A DNA stretch of 64,000 nucleotides from JALOLV01 sp046295175 (GTDB lineage Bacteria; Bacteroidota; Bacteroidia; Cytophagales; Spirosomataceae), in NCBI GenBank assembly GCA_046295175.1, contig JBKBNY010000013.1, positions 70,862 to 134,861 of the forward strand, given 5' to 3'. Within the stretch, counting starts at the first letter, position 1. Each line of letters begins with the position of its first letter. Below are positions 1 through 9,778 of the stretch, one piece after another. The notes below the pieces were generated by a model. That model was not told the origin of the DNA and searched no databases. It worked only from the letters and a program-made list of their open reading frames with translations. The position numbers and the translations under genes are program-made.

Positions 1-1
1 A

Positions 2-139
2 CATAGTATTTTGGGTTATGGGATTGGTCTTTCGATAGTTAAAAAAATCATCATTGCTCATCAAGGTAACATTCAAATTGAGACCACAGAAGACACCACA
101 ACATTTATTATTAAGTTGCCTTTATCGAATCAGGTTTAA
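2..139 (+). CDS. Histidine kinase, C-terminal fragment (truncated by window edge)
   Basis: The open frame enters from the left edge and stops at 137-139. The 45 visible residues include YGIGLSIVKKI followed by an alternating hydrophobic stretch ending FIIKLPLS. This matches the G2 box and last strand of a HATPase_c domain of a sensor histidine kinase, which binds ATP for autophosphorylation. The sensor and dimerisation domains lie outside the window. A second complete two-component pair follows at 723-2774, so two sensor systems sit side by side. Confidence 0.75.
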   Translation, partial: HSILGYGIGLSIVKKIIIAHQGNIQIETTEDTTTFIIKLPLSNQV

Positions 140-193
140 ATTCTGAAGTATTGGTAGGTTTAGATTAATCCATATCAAAAATAAAAACACCAT

Positions 194-649
194 ATGAAGA
201 TTCTAAAACACGTATGTTTCTTCGGGTATTTTCTGTTTGTTTTCGCTTCTTGTAATGATGAAACCGAACATCAAACAATCAGAGAAAATCTGATAGAACC
301 CTATTTTGCATTGATACAGAAAAATGATTTTGACTCAGCATATACCAACTTTACCTCCGATTCTTATAAATCAAATAACGATTTCAAAACTTATGTTGAG
401 AGTTATAAAAAAACTTTTACTCAAAAAGGAAAAATAAAACAAATGACCATCAATAATATCAGAACACTTGGACAGATTGGTGGAGATTCCGAATATGAGA
501 TTGAAACAAGTATGTTTTTTGAAAATGAAAAATATGCAATACCTGTGCTTTACACAGTATCAAAAACTACGGGTGGTAAATACCTGATAAAATCTGGTTG
601 GTTTCATAAAAAATATGGTATTTCTAACGGGTTTGATGGACCATTCTAA
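194..649 (+). CDS. Predicted lipoprotein, unknown function
   Basis: 151 residues with a lysine N-terminus, a hydrophobic stretch and a lipobox (VFASC, Cys at about residue 20), so it is probably exported by Sec and lipid-anchored. The mature part is mixed alpha/beta with no motif I recognise. Its size and pattern resemble small NTF2-like or DUF4878-like exported proteins, but that is a guess. It lies between a histidine kinase end and a response regulator, so it may belong to a signalling or envelope-stress group. Confidence 0.6.
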   Translation: MKILKHVCFFGYFLFVFASCNDETEHQTIRENLIEPYFALIQKNDFDSAYTNFTSDSYKSNNDFKTYVESYKKTFTQKGKIKQMTINNIRTLGQIGGDSEYEIETSMFFENEKYAIPVLYTVSKTTGGKYLIKSGWFHKKYGISNGFDGPF

Positions 650-722
650 CCATAAAGTTAAGTATTCTTTGTAAATGAGAGAATCTATAAAGCTCTACTC
701 TTGATGATAAATAAAAAGTAAA

Positions 723-1406
723 ATGTTAATGAAGATTCTTTTATTAGAAGATGATGCAGTATTATCTCAACAAATATTGACATTCTTAAAATCAAAATTG
801 ATTGATTGTGATGCCGTATTTGACGGCGAAACGTTTTTTCGACAAATAAAAAAGGCAGAATACGACGCATTTTTGTTGGATATTAATGTACCGAAAATAA
901 ATGGTTTAGATGTTTGTAAAGAAATAAGGCTATGGGATTTTGCAACACCAATCATCATGCTAACTGCTTATGGAGATATTCAAGATAAAATAGATGCTTT
1001 TAGCATGGGGGCGGATGATTATTTAGTAAAGCCTTTCCATTTTGATGAATTGTACATACGGCTGCTTTCTTTACGTAAACGTAGCTTTAATAATCGTGAA
1101 GAAAATGAAATGGTGGTGGTTGGGGATTTAGAGATAGATACTGCCAATATGAAAGTATATCGACAAAAAGATTTAATTGACCTAACTCCCCGAGAATTCA
1201 AACTCTTATTGCTATTGGCAAATGCTAAGGGGAAGCCTCTAACAAAACAAACAATAGCCGAACAAATCTGGAATATAAATTTTGATACAAATCTTAATAC
1301 AATTGAGGTGTATATCAATTTTCTTAGAAAAAAAATTGATAAAAATTATTCTCCCAAACTTATCCATACACGCCCAGGATTTGGATATTATTTAAAGCCC
1401 GAATAA
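723..1406 (+). CDS. OmpR/PhoB-type response regulator
   Basis: 227 residues. The receiver domain has the acidic pair D10/D11, phospho-acceptor D53 (FLLDINVP) and the conserved lysine in DDYLVKPF. The C-terminal winged helix (about 130-225) contains LTPREFKLLLLLA and ends with the RPGFGYYL hairpin typical of Trans_reg_C. It is a transcription factor activated by phosphorylation from the kinase starting 3 bp downstream. By position it probably controls the metal-efflux operon from 2855, as CzcR/CusR-type regulators do; that link is inference. M1 and M3 are both possible starts. Confidence 0.9.
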   Translation: MLMKILLLEDDAVLSQQILTFLKSKLIDCDAVFDGETFFRQIKKAEYDAFLLDINVPKINGLDVCKEIRLWDFATPIIMLTAYGDIQDKIDAFSMGADDYLVKPFHFDELYIRLLSLRKRSFNNREENEMVVVGDLEIDTANMKVYRQKDLIDLTPREFKLLLLLANAKGKPLTKQTIAEQIWNINFDTNLNTIEVYINFLRKKIDKNYSPKLIHTRPGFGYYLKPE

Positions 1407-1409
1407 GTT

Positions 1410-2774
1410 ATGACACTCAAAAGGCGATTGGCAATAAATGTTTCATTAGCGTTTTCTCTACTATTTGGTTTAGCATCTACCATAATATACCAATCATTTT
1501 CAGATTTTCGGAAGGATGAATTCAAACAACGCTTAAATGACAAAGCTCTCACCACTGCCAAATTATTGGTTGAAGTTAAAGAGGTAGATAAACAGTTATT
1601 GAAATTGATAGACAAAAATTCAATCAATAAACTGTTTAATGAAAAGGCATTGGTTTTCGACACAAATTTTAATCTTATTTATAGCAGCATTGATGACTCA
1701 AAGATAACATGGTCTTTGAATGATTTAAAAAAACTCAAGCAAGAAAAGACTTTTTTTAGGAGAGAAAAAGAAAATGAGGTAATGGGTATATTCTATGATT
1801 TTGAGCATGTAGAATACCTAATCCTGATTTCAGCAGAAGATAAATATGGCAATAGCAAATTGGCGTATTTGCTATACATTTTGATTACTACGTATATTGT
1901 TAGCGTTACACTTATTTGGATTTTTACCTATTTTCTCATAAGCTCGCTTTTAAAGCCTTTGGACGAATTTCAAGGTCAAATCACCAACATCTCAATTAAT
2001 AATTTAAACATAAAATTACCTGAAAGGTATCAAAAAGATGAAATTAACATACTGACACAAGCATTTAATATACTGCTACAACGTATTGATAATGCCTTTC
2101 GTAGCCAAAAAGAATTTACTTCCAACGCTTCACACGAAATACGTACACCATTAGCAAGAATCGCTTTTCAGGTTGAAAACCTCATTCATAATTATCAACA
2201 TACGATAGAGGTTAAAAACTTTCTAAATAATATCAAAAACGATACATATCATTTATCGGATTTAATCAATTCTTTGTTATTGTTATCGAAGTTGGACAAA
2301 AGTGATGAAGAAAAATTTGAGAAAATTCAGATTGATGAAGTTATATTTTCTGCCTATGACCAAACGCTCAAGACTTTTCCTAATCTTATGATTGATTTTG
2401 AACTTGCAGAAAACACCGAAAATGATATTTCGCTTACAGTTCAGGGTATAAAATCAATGCTCGAAATTGTATTCATTAATATCTTCAAAAATGCTGCATT
2501 GTACTCAGCAAATGAAAAGATTTATGTTACCCTTTTACAAATTTCTTCAAATCAGATAGAAATTAGCATAATGAATAAAGGTGATATTATCACAGAAGCA
2601 GAACAAGCAAAGCTATTTACACCGTTTATGAGAGGTGAAAATTCAAAAACAAAGAATGGTTCGGGTTTAGGACTTACTATCTCTAAACGCATATTAGAAT
2701 ATCACAAAGCTACCATAAAGTATGCTTCACAAGGGTATGAAATCAACGTCTTCAAAATTATTTTTAAAAATTAA
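1410..2774 (+). CDS. Sensor histidine kinase
   Basis: 454 residues. It has a TM segment near 10-30, a periplasmic part of about 120 residues, a second TM segment (about 150-175), a HAMP-like linker, a HisKA H-box (ASHEIRTPLARI, H242), an N-box (FINIFKNAALYS) and a G-box (GSGLGLTISKRI). It is the membrane partner of the response regulator 3 bp upstream. Its location just before a CzcCBA-like operon suggests it senses periplasmic metal ions. No metal-binding motif is obvious in the sensor loop, so the ligand is unknown. Confidence 0.9.
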   Translation: MTLKRRLAINVSLAFSLLFGLASTIIYQSFSDFRKDEFKQRLNDKALTTAKLLVEVKEVDKQLLKLIDKNSINKLFNEKALVFDTNFNLIYSSIDDSKITWSLNDLKKLKQEKTFFRREKENEVMGIFYDFEHVEYLILISAEDKYGNSKLAYLLYILITTYIVSVTLIWIFTYFLISSLLKPLDEFQGQITNISINNLNIKLPERYQKDEINILTQAFNILLQRIDNAFRSQKEFTSNASHEIRTPLARIAFQVENLIHNYQHTIEVKNFLNNIKNDTYHLSDLINSLLLLSKLDKSDEEKFEKIQIDEVIFSAYDQTLKTFPNLMIDFELAENTENDISLTVQGIKSMLEIVFINIFKNAALYSANEKIYVTLLQISSNQIEISIMNKGDIITEAEQAKLFTPFMRGENSKTKNGSGLGLTISKRILEYHKATIKYASQGYEINVFKIIFKN

Positions 2775-2854
2775 GCCTTTTTTAAGGTAGTAGTAAAAGT
2801 GCTTTTAAGGTTGATTGCTGTTTTTTTGCAGAAAATACTAACCTTAACTACGGC

Positions 2855-3682
2855 ATGATAGCATTTTTAGAGAATCTTTCGTACATAGAAAGACTATTTG
2901 TTTTACTTAGTATCTCTCTTATTGTTTGGAATATTGAAGTTTTATACGCTTTTAGGCCAATTTCTGACAAAAGTAAACACTTATTCGAAAATATAAAGTT
3001 TATTGCTTTAGGTATCCCAGCACAGCTTGCTATGGGTAGTATCTTAAATTTATCATTAGAATTCAATGATAAAAGCTTGTTTGGACTTATCGAATGGTTT
3101 TCAATTAAAAATAATTGGATAAATCTAATCGTATCCTTTCTCCTACTTGACTTTTTCGAGTATATATACCACATATTTATGCACAAATTCAGACCTTTTT
3201 GGGTCTTCCATTTGGTTCATCATTCAGAACAAAAATTAGATATATCTTCTATACTACGTGAACACCCGATTGAAACCATCATTCGTCTTAGTTTTACAAC
3301 ATTATGGGTACTCATTACGGGTGTTCACTTTTGGATGTATGTAGTCCGACAGCTCATTCAAGTAATTTCAAACTTACTTGCTCACGGTAATTTTAGATTA
3401 ACAAGCAATGCAGACAAAATAGTTAGCTTGTTGTTTGTAACACCCAATATGCACCACGTTCATCATCACTTTAAACTACCACACACCGACAGTAATTATG
3501 GTGATGTTTTAAGTATTTGGGACAGACTATTTGGCACATACAAAAAAATAAACACCAATCACTTAGTATTTGGAATTGATACCGAAATGTGTGCAAACAA
3601 AATTTATGATTTCAAAACTATTATAATGTTACCATTCAAACACTTAAACAGCAAGCCCGAAACAATCAATACAAATGAATAA
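2855..3682 (+). CDS. Fatty acid hydroxylase / sterol desaturase superfamily membrane protein
   Basis: 275 residues with several hydrophobic segments and the three histidine clusters of the superfamily: HxxxH (HIFMH), HxxHH (HLVHH) and HHVHHH near residue 200. These bind a di-iron centre that hydroxylates or desaturates lipid chains in the inner membrane. The gene is 81 bp after the kinase and its end overlaps the efflux channel gene by 8 bp, so it is translationally linked to the RND operon. Its role beside metal efflux is unclear; membrane lipid remodelling is one guess. Confidence 0.85.
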   Translation: MIAFLENLSYIERLFVLLSISLIVWNIEVLYAFRPISDKSKHLFENIKFIALGIPAQLAMGSILNLSLEFNDKSLFGLIEWFSIKNNWINLIVSFLLLDFFEYIYHIFMHKFRPFWVFHLVHHSEQKLDISSILREHPIETIIRLSFTTLWVLITGVHFWMYVVRQLIQVISNLLAHGNFRLTSNADKIVSLLFVTPNMHHVHHHFKLPHTDSNYGDVLSIWDRLFGTYKKINTNHLVFGIDTEMCANKIYDFKTIIMLPFKHLNSKPETINTNE

Positions 3683-4946
3683 CACTAAGTCAATAGTATC
3701 TCTATTATTAATAATTTTATTGTTAACTCTAAAATCAAATTTTGGATTTACTCAGAGTAATTACACATTGCAAGAATGTGAAGAATTATACAGAAAGAAT
3801 AATTTCCTTCTTCTTGCCGAACAATTAAACATTGACATTGCACAAGCCAACTCTGTGCAAGCTAAAATATGGGAGCTTCCTTATATTTCAGGCGAGTTCA
3901 ATGCCATCAATCCACAAAACAAACGTGTATTTGACATTGGGAGCAAAGGGCAAAAAGGTATTGCCATTGAGCAGTTAGTATATCTGGGTGGAAAGAAAAA
4001 AGCTGAAATAGAGTTTGCGAAATCAGCAATTCCGATAGCCCAACTAACTTTGGAGCAGTTAGTCAGAACTCATCTTGTGGAGTTAAAACAAAGCTATTAT
4101 AGTATTTTTTTTGATAACCTAAAACTTAATAGCCTCCGTAACAAAATGGCAAATATTGATACATTGGTTGCAGCATATTCAGGTCAGGCAAGCAAGGGGA
4201 ACGTCCCTTTGAAAGATGTTGTAAGATTACAGTCGCTCTCGTTAAGTCTCAAAAATCAATATGCAGAGATTCAAAAAGATATTTTTTCAAATCAAGCAAT
4301 CATAAAAATTATTACTGGTATCAGCAATGATATAGTTCCAATTTTTACAGAGCAAGAAATCAACGAATTGCTATCAAAGAAAATAATTTATCAGTTGGGT
4401 GGATTACAAGAGTTAGCCATCGAAAAAAACACCGAACTTCAAGCCATCAATAGAATTTTAGTAAGCAATGACTTATTCTATAAATGGCAACAAACCCTTA
4501 GTAAGCCAGACTTAACCATTGGAGCCTCTTATGACCAACGAGGCGGTGCTTTTCTCAACCAAGCAAATGTAACAGTTGGTATCCCTATCCCTCTCTGGAA
4601 TCGCAATAAAGGGAATATAGTAGCGGCCGCTTCAAAAACTTTACAAACTCAAAATCTCAAAAATCAAAAAGAACTCGAAATAAAGACAAACGTAGAAAAA
4701 TCCTTCAAAGAATTTCAGTTTCAACAAAGCCTTTTTCAACGAATGAGTTCAGAGTCGCTCCAAAACTTTGAGATTGTTTATAATGGCGTAATTCAGAATT
4801 TTCAGAAACAAAACATTACTCTCATCGAATTTACTGACATCATTGAAAGCTATATTGAAAGTATTGTTTTGCTGAATGATGTTAAGAAGCAGGTCATTCT
4901 TAATGGTAATAATCTAAACTATATAGTAAACGAAAAAATATTTTAA
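3675..4946 (+). CDS. czcC: TolC-family outer-membrane channel of the efflux system (CzcC-like)
   Basis: 423 residues starting with a signal peptide that ends near GFTQS. The body is mostly amphipathic helices with two duplicated OEP-like halves, as in TolC/CzcC proteins, and carries the usual IPLWNRNKGN segment around residue 310. It would form the outer-membrane exit duct for the adaptor and RND pump encoded just downstream. The start overlaps the previous gene by 8 bp. Symbol assigned by context with czcB and czcA. Confidence 0.85.
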   Translation: MNNTKSIVSLLLIILLLTLKSNFGFTQSNYTLQECEELYRKNNFLLLAEQLNIDIAQANSVQAKIWELPYISGEFNAINPQNKRVFDIGSKGQKGIAIEQLVYLGGKKKAEIEFAKSAIPIAQLTLEQLVRTHLVELKQSYYSIFFDNLKLNSLRNKMANIDTLVAAYSGQASKGNVPLKDVVRLQSLSLSLKNQYAEIQKDIFSNQAIIKIITGISNDIVPIFTEQEINELLSKKIIYQLGGLQELAIEKNTELQAINRILVSNDLFYKWQQTLSKPDLTIGASYDQRGGAFLNQANVTVGIPIPLWNRNKGNIVAAASKTLQTQNLKNQKELEIKTNVEKSFKEFQFQQSLFQRMSSESLQNFEIVYNGVIQNFQKQNITLIEFTDIIESYIESIVLLNDVKKQVILNGNNLNYIVNEKIF

Positions 4947-4955
4947 TTAAAGAAC

Positions 4956-6035
4956 ATGAAAAAGATATTCATTTTGCTAATCATGAGTTTTGGGTTTTAT
5001 GCTTGCAAGACCGAAAACAAAAAAGAAATAATTAACGAAACCTTTGTTTTGAGTGATAAAATGCTCAAAACGACTCAAACCGCCACAGTTAAACAAGAAC
5101 AACTCCGAAATGAATTAAATTTTTATGGAAAAATTGCTGCCGATGCCAATAAAATGATTGAAGTTTTTCCTGTTGTTGGCGGAAATGTAACCAAAGTTTA
5201 TGTCGAATTAGGCGATTATGTACAAAAAGGGCAACTTTTAGCAACCATCCGAAGCACAGAGGTTGCAGGTTTTGAAAAAGAACTCGACGACTCAAAAAAT
5301 GACTTAATTGTTGCCAAAAATAATTTAAAAGTAGCTCAAGAACTCTTTGAAGGAAAACTAAACACAGAGCGTGATGTGATTGAAGCCAAAAGCCAACTCG
5401 ATAAAGCTCAATCCCAATTACTAAGAATACAAGAAACCTACAAGATATATAACATCAAGGCTGGAGCAATCTATGAAGTACGTTCGCCTTTGAGTGGTTT
5501 TGTTGTACAGAAAAACATCAACCAAGATATGCTTTTAAGAAGCGATAAATCTGATAATATTTTTGATATAGCCGAAATAGATGATGTGTGGGCAATGGCA
5601 AATGTCAACGAAAGTGATATTAGCCAAGTAAAACTTGGTATTAATGCCGAAGTCAGAACACTCAGCTATAATGATAAAGTTTTCTATGGAAAAGTAGATA
5701 AAATATACAATATCATAGACCCCGAAACAAAGGCTATGAAGGTGCGAGTAAAGCTAACCAATAAAGAATATTTGCTTAAACCCGAAATGCGAGCAACCAT
5801 CAAATTATCTTATAATGAATCAGCCCAGATGTTGGCAGTACCATCTGCCTCTGTCATATTTGATAAAAGCAAGAGTTTTGTAATGATTTTTAAAGACCGA
5901 AACAATATAGAAACCCGTCAAGTAGAAGTTTTTCGTCAAGTAGGCGATACTACCTACATTTTGTCGGGTTTAAAAGAAGGAGAAGTGGTAATGACCGCCA
6001 ATCAATTATTGGTTTATGATGCTCTAAATGATTAA
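4956..6035 (+). CDS. czcB: RND efflux periplasmic adaptor (CzcB-like membrane fusion protein)
   Basis: 359 residues with a lipoprotein signal (FGFYAC, Cys about 17). Then come a split biotinyl-lipoyl domain (VGGNVTKVYVELGDYVQKGQLL and the returning SPLSGFVVQKNI), an alpha-hairpin between them (about 105-155), a beta-barrel and a membrane-proximal domain. This is the standard HlyD/MFP layout. It bridges the inner-membrane pump and the TolC-type channel. It is 9 bp after the channel gene and 7 bp before the pump gene. Confidence 0.9.
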   Translation: MKKIFILLIMSFGFYACKTENKKEIINETFVLSDKMLKTTQTATVKQEQLRNELNFYGKIAADANKMIEVFPVVGGNVTKVYVELGDYVQKGQLLATIRSTEVAGFEKELDDSKNDLIVAKNNLKVAQELFEGKLNTERDVIEAKSQLDKAQSQLLRIQETYKIYNIKAGAIYEVRSPLSGFVVQKNINQDMLLRSDKSDNIFDIAEIDDVWAMANVNESDISQVKLGINAEVRTLSYNDKVFYGKVDKIYNIIDPETKAMKVRVKLTNKEYLLKPEMRATIKLSYNESAQMLAVPSASVIFDKSKSFVMIFKDRNNIETRQVEVFRQVGDTTYILSGLKEGEVVMTANQLLVYDALND

Positions 6036-6042
6036 ATAATTT

Positions 6043-9000
6043 ATGAATAAGTTTATCAAAAATATCATAGCTTTTTCGCTTAAAAACAAACCTTTTACCT
6101 TTTTTTGGGTAGGTTTATTAGCAATAGCTGGTTTTATTTCATTCCGAAATATGCCAATCGAGGCATTCCCCGATGTTACTAATACACAAATTATCATTGT
6201 AACCGAATGGAATGGTAGAAGTGCCGAAGAAATAGAGCGTTTCGTTACGACTCCTATCGAAATCTCTATGAACGCCGTCCAAAAGAAAACAAGTGTTCGG
6301 AGTATTACAATGTTTGGGCTTTCGGTCATTAAAATAATTTTTGAAGATGACGTTGAAGATTTTTTTGCACGTCAACAAGTTAATAACCTTCTGCGTAGTG
6401 TGAGCCTTCCTGATGGCGTCGAACCCGATGTTCAACCTCCGTATGGGCCAACTGGCGAAATTTTTAGATATACTCTACAAAGTTCGCAAAGAGATACAAG
6501 AGAATTGCTTACTATACAAAACTGGGTAATTGACCGCCAACTTAGAGCCATTCCAGGTGTTGCAGATTTAGTCGCATTTGGTGGGCAAGAAAAAGTATAT
6601 GAAGTTAGTGTTGACCCCAATCGTTTATCCAAATATGATATTACACCGCTCGAAGTTTACGAAGCCGTAAACCGCAGTAATCTTAATGTAGGTGGCGACG
6701 TAATCGAAAAAAATAAGCAAGCCTACGTAGTGCGTGGAGTTGGTTTATTAGGTTCAATTCAAGATATTGAAAATATTATTGTAAAAGAAGAAGGGGGTAA
6801 TCCTGTACTTGTTAAGAATTTAGCCGATGTCTTTGAGAGTTCACTTCCAAGAGTTGGTCAAGTTGGATTAAATGGAAATGATGATGTGGTTGAAGGAATC
6901 ATTGTTATGCGAAAGGGCGAAAACCCCAAAGAGGTATTGGAACGTGTAAAATCGAAAATTGACGAACTCAACGAAAGAGTATTACCAAAAGATGTCAAAA
7001 TGGTTACGTTCTATGACCGAGATAACCTCATGAATTTCACAACAAAAACAGTAATGCACAATGTGATTGAGGGAATCATTTTTGTTACGGTAATTGTGTT
7101 TTTGTTTATGGCCGACTGGCGTACTACGCTTACAGTAACCATTGTTATTCCTTTATCTTTACTTTTTGCTTTTTTATGTTTAAAACTCAAAGGAATGAGT
7201 GCCAACTTGCTCTCGCTCGGTGCTGTAGATTTTGGAATTATCATTGATGGGGCAGTTGTAATGGTTGAAGGAATTTTTGTAACGCTCGACCACATTGCAC
7301 ATAAAAAGGGCATGGTTGCCTATAACAAATTGGCTATCGGTAGTACCATCAAAAAAACAGGTACAGAAATGGGAAAAGCCATTTTCTTTTCAAAACTAAT
7401 CATCATTACGGCACTATTACCCATATTTTCATTTCAAAAAGTAGAAGGAAAAATGTTTTCTCCTTTGGCTTACACGCTCGGCTTTGCTTTGTTAGGAGCT
7501 TTGATATTTACACTTACACTGGTTCCTGTTTTGTGCCACTTATTGCTAAATAAGAATGTCAAAGAAAAAAATAATCCATTTGTGAATTTTTGGAATCGTA
7601 TCGTTGAGAAAGGTTTTAATTATACTTTTAAGTTTAAGAAACTCACCTTAATAACTTCCTTAGCTATTATGGTTGTAACCTTCTTTTCGGCAAAATTTCT
7701 CGGGACTGAATTTTTACCACAACTCAACGAAGGGGCTTTGTGGGTTGAAGCTAAGTTTCCTATGAGCCAAAGTTTACAAGAAACTGTCGAAAAAACCAGT
7801 GTGCTAAGAAAAGAGCTTCAAGAGTTTCCAGAAGTAAATGGTGTACTCTCACAAGTTGGAAGAAGTAACGATGGCACTGACCCCTCTGGGTTCTATTATG
7901 TGCAAATGCAAGTAAATCTTAAACATAAAGATGATTGGCAACGAAAGATAACGATGGATGATTTGGTGCGAGAAATGGATGATTCTCTGTCAAAGTATCA
8001 AGGTATAGGCTATAACTATTCCCAACCAATCATCGACAATGTAGCTGAGAGTGTAGCAGGTATTAATGCCTCTAACGCAGTTAAAATTTATGGTGATGAT
8101 TTAGATAAATTAGATGAAATTGCCAATCAGGTAATTAAACAAATTGAAAACGTAGATGGAATCAAGGATGTAGGCATTCTAAGAAATGTTGGACAGCCCG
8201 AAATTAGTGTTATTCTCGACCGAGAAAAAATGGCAGCTTATGGCGTGAGCCTTGCCGATGCACAAGCTGTACTCGAAATGGCTTTTGGCGGTAAAACTGC
8301 AACCCAAAAATACGAAGGAGAACGTAAATTTGATGTGCGTGTTCGGTACTTGAAGGCATATCGTAAGAGTGAAGAAGATATGGCAAATTTAAAAGTACCG
8401 ACTATTACTGGCGTAAAAATACCTTTAAAAGCAATCTCAAGTATCCGTAAAATAACTGGTCCTGCATTTATCTATCGAGATAATACAAAGAGGTTTATTG
8501 GGGTCAAATTCTCGGTAAGGGATAGAGATTTAGGAAGTACGATTGCCGAAGCTCAAAAAAATGTAAATAATAATATTCAGTTACCGACTGGTTATCAAAT
8601 CGGTTGGACAGGAGAATTTGAAAATCAGGTGAGAGCAACCAATCGTTTAGGGCAGGTCGTTCCCATTAGCCTAATCGGTATTTTCGTTTTACTTTTCATT
8701 ATGTTTGGCAATGTAAAAGATTCACTTATTGTGTTGGCAAATGTGCCGTTTGCCATTATTGGTGGCATTATTGCCTTACACATCACAGGAATAAATTTCG
8801 GTATTTCGGGTGGGGTTGGATTCATTGCCCTTTTCGGCATTTGTATTCAAAACGGCGTAATTCTAATTTCAGAATTTCATCAAAATCTAAAATCAAAAAT
8901 GAATTTAGAAACTGCCATTAAAGAGGCCGTCAAGGTTCGTACACGCCCCGTTGTCATGACAGCTCTTATGGCTTCAATTGGGTTACTGCCTGCCGCAATA

Positions 9001-9144
9001 AGTACAGGTATTGGTTCAGAATCCCAAAAACCATTGGCAATCGTAATCATTGGCGGGTTAATTACAGCCACTATTCTTACACTACTGGTATTTCCTATTA
9101 TATTCTGGATTTTCAACCGTACAAAACATGAAATTATTGACTAA
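6043..9144 (+). CDS. czcA: Heavy-metal RND efflux pump (CzcA family)
   Basis: 1033 residues, full length for an HME-RND transporter. TM4 carries LGAVDFGIIIDGAVVMVEG with D396, D402 and E409. This has the same spacing as the proton-relay residues D402, D408 and E415 described for Cupriavidus CzcA, and is the HME1/2 signature rather than the CusA one. The likely substrates are therefore Co/Zn/Cd-type divalent cations, exported by proton antiport (inference from the family). Two porter-domain halves and 12 TM segments are visible. The last 17 bp overlap the next gene. Confidence 0.93.
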   Translation: MNKFIKNIIAFSLKNKPFTFFWVGLLAIAGFISFRNMPIEAFPDVTNTQIIIVTEWNGRSAEEIERFVTTPIEISMNAVQKKTSVRSITMFGLSVIKIIFEDDVEDFFARQQVNNLLRSVSLPDGVEPDVQPPYGPTGEIFRYTLQSSQRDTRELLTIQNWVIDRQLRAIPGVADLVAFGGQEKVYEVSVDPNRLSKYDITPLEVYEAVNRSNLNVGGDVIEKNKQAYVVRGVGLLGSIQDIENIIVKEEGGNPVLVKNLADVFESSLPRVGQVGLNGNDDVVEGIIVMRKGENPKEVLERVKSKIDELNERVLPKDVKMVTFYDRDNLMNFTTKTVMHNVIEGIIFVTVIVFLFMADWRTTLTVTIVIPLSLLFAFLCLKLKGMSANLLSLGAVDFGIIIDGAVVMVEGIFVTLDHIAHKKGMVAYNKLAIGSTIKKTGTEMGKAIFFSKLIIITALLPIFSFQKVEGKMFSPLAYTLGFALLGALIFTLTLVPVLCHLLLNKNVKEKNNPFVNFWNRIVEKGFNYTFKFKKLTLITSLAIMVVTFFSAKFLGTEFLPQLNEGALWVEAKFPMSQSLQETVEKTSVLRKELQEFPEVNGVLSQVGRSNDGTDPSGFYYVQMQVNLKHKDDWQRKITMDDLVREMDDSLSKYQGIGYNYSQPIIDNVAESVAGINASNAVKIYGDDLDKLDEIANQVIKQIENVDGIKDVGILRNVGQPEISVILDREKMAAYGVSLADAQAVLEMAFGGKTATQKYEGERKFDVRVRYLKAYRKSEEDMANLKVPTITGVKIPLKAISSIRKITGPAFIYRDNTKRFIGVKFSVRDRDLGSTIAEAQKNVNNNIQLPTGYQIGWTGEFENQVRATNRLGQVVPISLIGIFVLLFIMFGNVKDSLIVLANVPFAIIGGIIALHITGINFGISGGVGFIALFGICIQNGVILISEFHQNLKSKMNLETAIKEAVKVRTRPVVMTALMASIGLLPAAISTGIGSESQKPLAIVIIGGLITATILTLLVFPIIFWIFNRTKHEIID

Positions 9145-9778
9145 GATATATGCTGCTCTATGGTTGGTTAGTTTCAGTGCATATAGCCAAACTGATGTTC
9201 AAAACTGGTATGGTTCGAGCTTAACCCTAAATTTAAAAAAGAAATGGGAAGTTTCGGGACAATATAGACTCCGAATAATTGATAATATCAGCACTTATCG
9301 AGGTTCATACTTTTATCTTCAAACAGATAAAAAGTTCAGTAAGCATTTTTCAATGTTCACAAGCTATCGTTTAGCCTTAGTGGACAACGGGAATTTTCAT
9401 CGCTTTGCGGTGGGTGCGTCGGCTCAAACGAAGTTTAAAGATTTTGCACTAGAATTTAGACCAATGATTCAATATCAAAGTCAACAGTTTAAAGGGGATG
9501 ATGAGCAGAAAGAAGGTGTAAGTAGTTATCTACGGCCACGAGGGAGAATTAAGTATTCTCCCTCAAAAAAATGGGATTTATATATGTACTCCGAGCCTTT
9601 TGTTGGTTTACATAACGCTAAATTAGATTGGTGGCAAAACTCAATAGGTTTGAAGTATGCCATAACCAAAAAAATTAAAATCAATCCCTATTATATTTGG
9701 CAACCCGATTACTCTAAGCGTAATTTCAGGACTAATCATATAATTGGGTTTGATTTAGAATTTGAAGTTAAACCTTAA
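9128..9778 (+). CDS. DUF2490-family outer-membrane protein
   Basis: 216 residues with a signal peptide ending SAYSQ. The body alternates hydrophobic and polar residues with many aromatics (NWYGSSLTLNLKKKWEVSGQYRLR, KWDLYMYSEPFV) as in a small beta-barrel, and matches the DUF2490 pattern. It overlaps the pump gene by 17 bp and is overlapped by the next gene by 17 bp, so it is translated with the efflux operon. Its function is not known; it could be an outer-membrane accessory to efflux. Confidence 0.75.
   Translation: MKLLTKIYAALWLVSFSAYSQTDVQNWYGSSLTLNLKKKWEVSGQYRLRIIDNISTYRGSYFYLQTDKKFSKHFSMFTSYRLALVDNGNFHRFAVGASAQTKFKDFALEFRPMIQYQSQQFKGDDEQKEGVSSYLRPRGRIKYSPSKKWDLYMYSEPFVGLHNAKLDWWQNSIGLKYAITKKIKINPYYIWQPDYSKRNFRTNHIIGFDLEFEVKP

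Noticed and set aside
9128..9778. DUF2490 protein considered as a porin of the efflux system
   Set aside because: Size and sequence do not match a TolC-type channel, which is already encoded at 3675.
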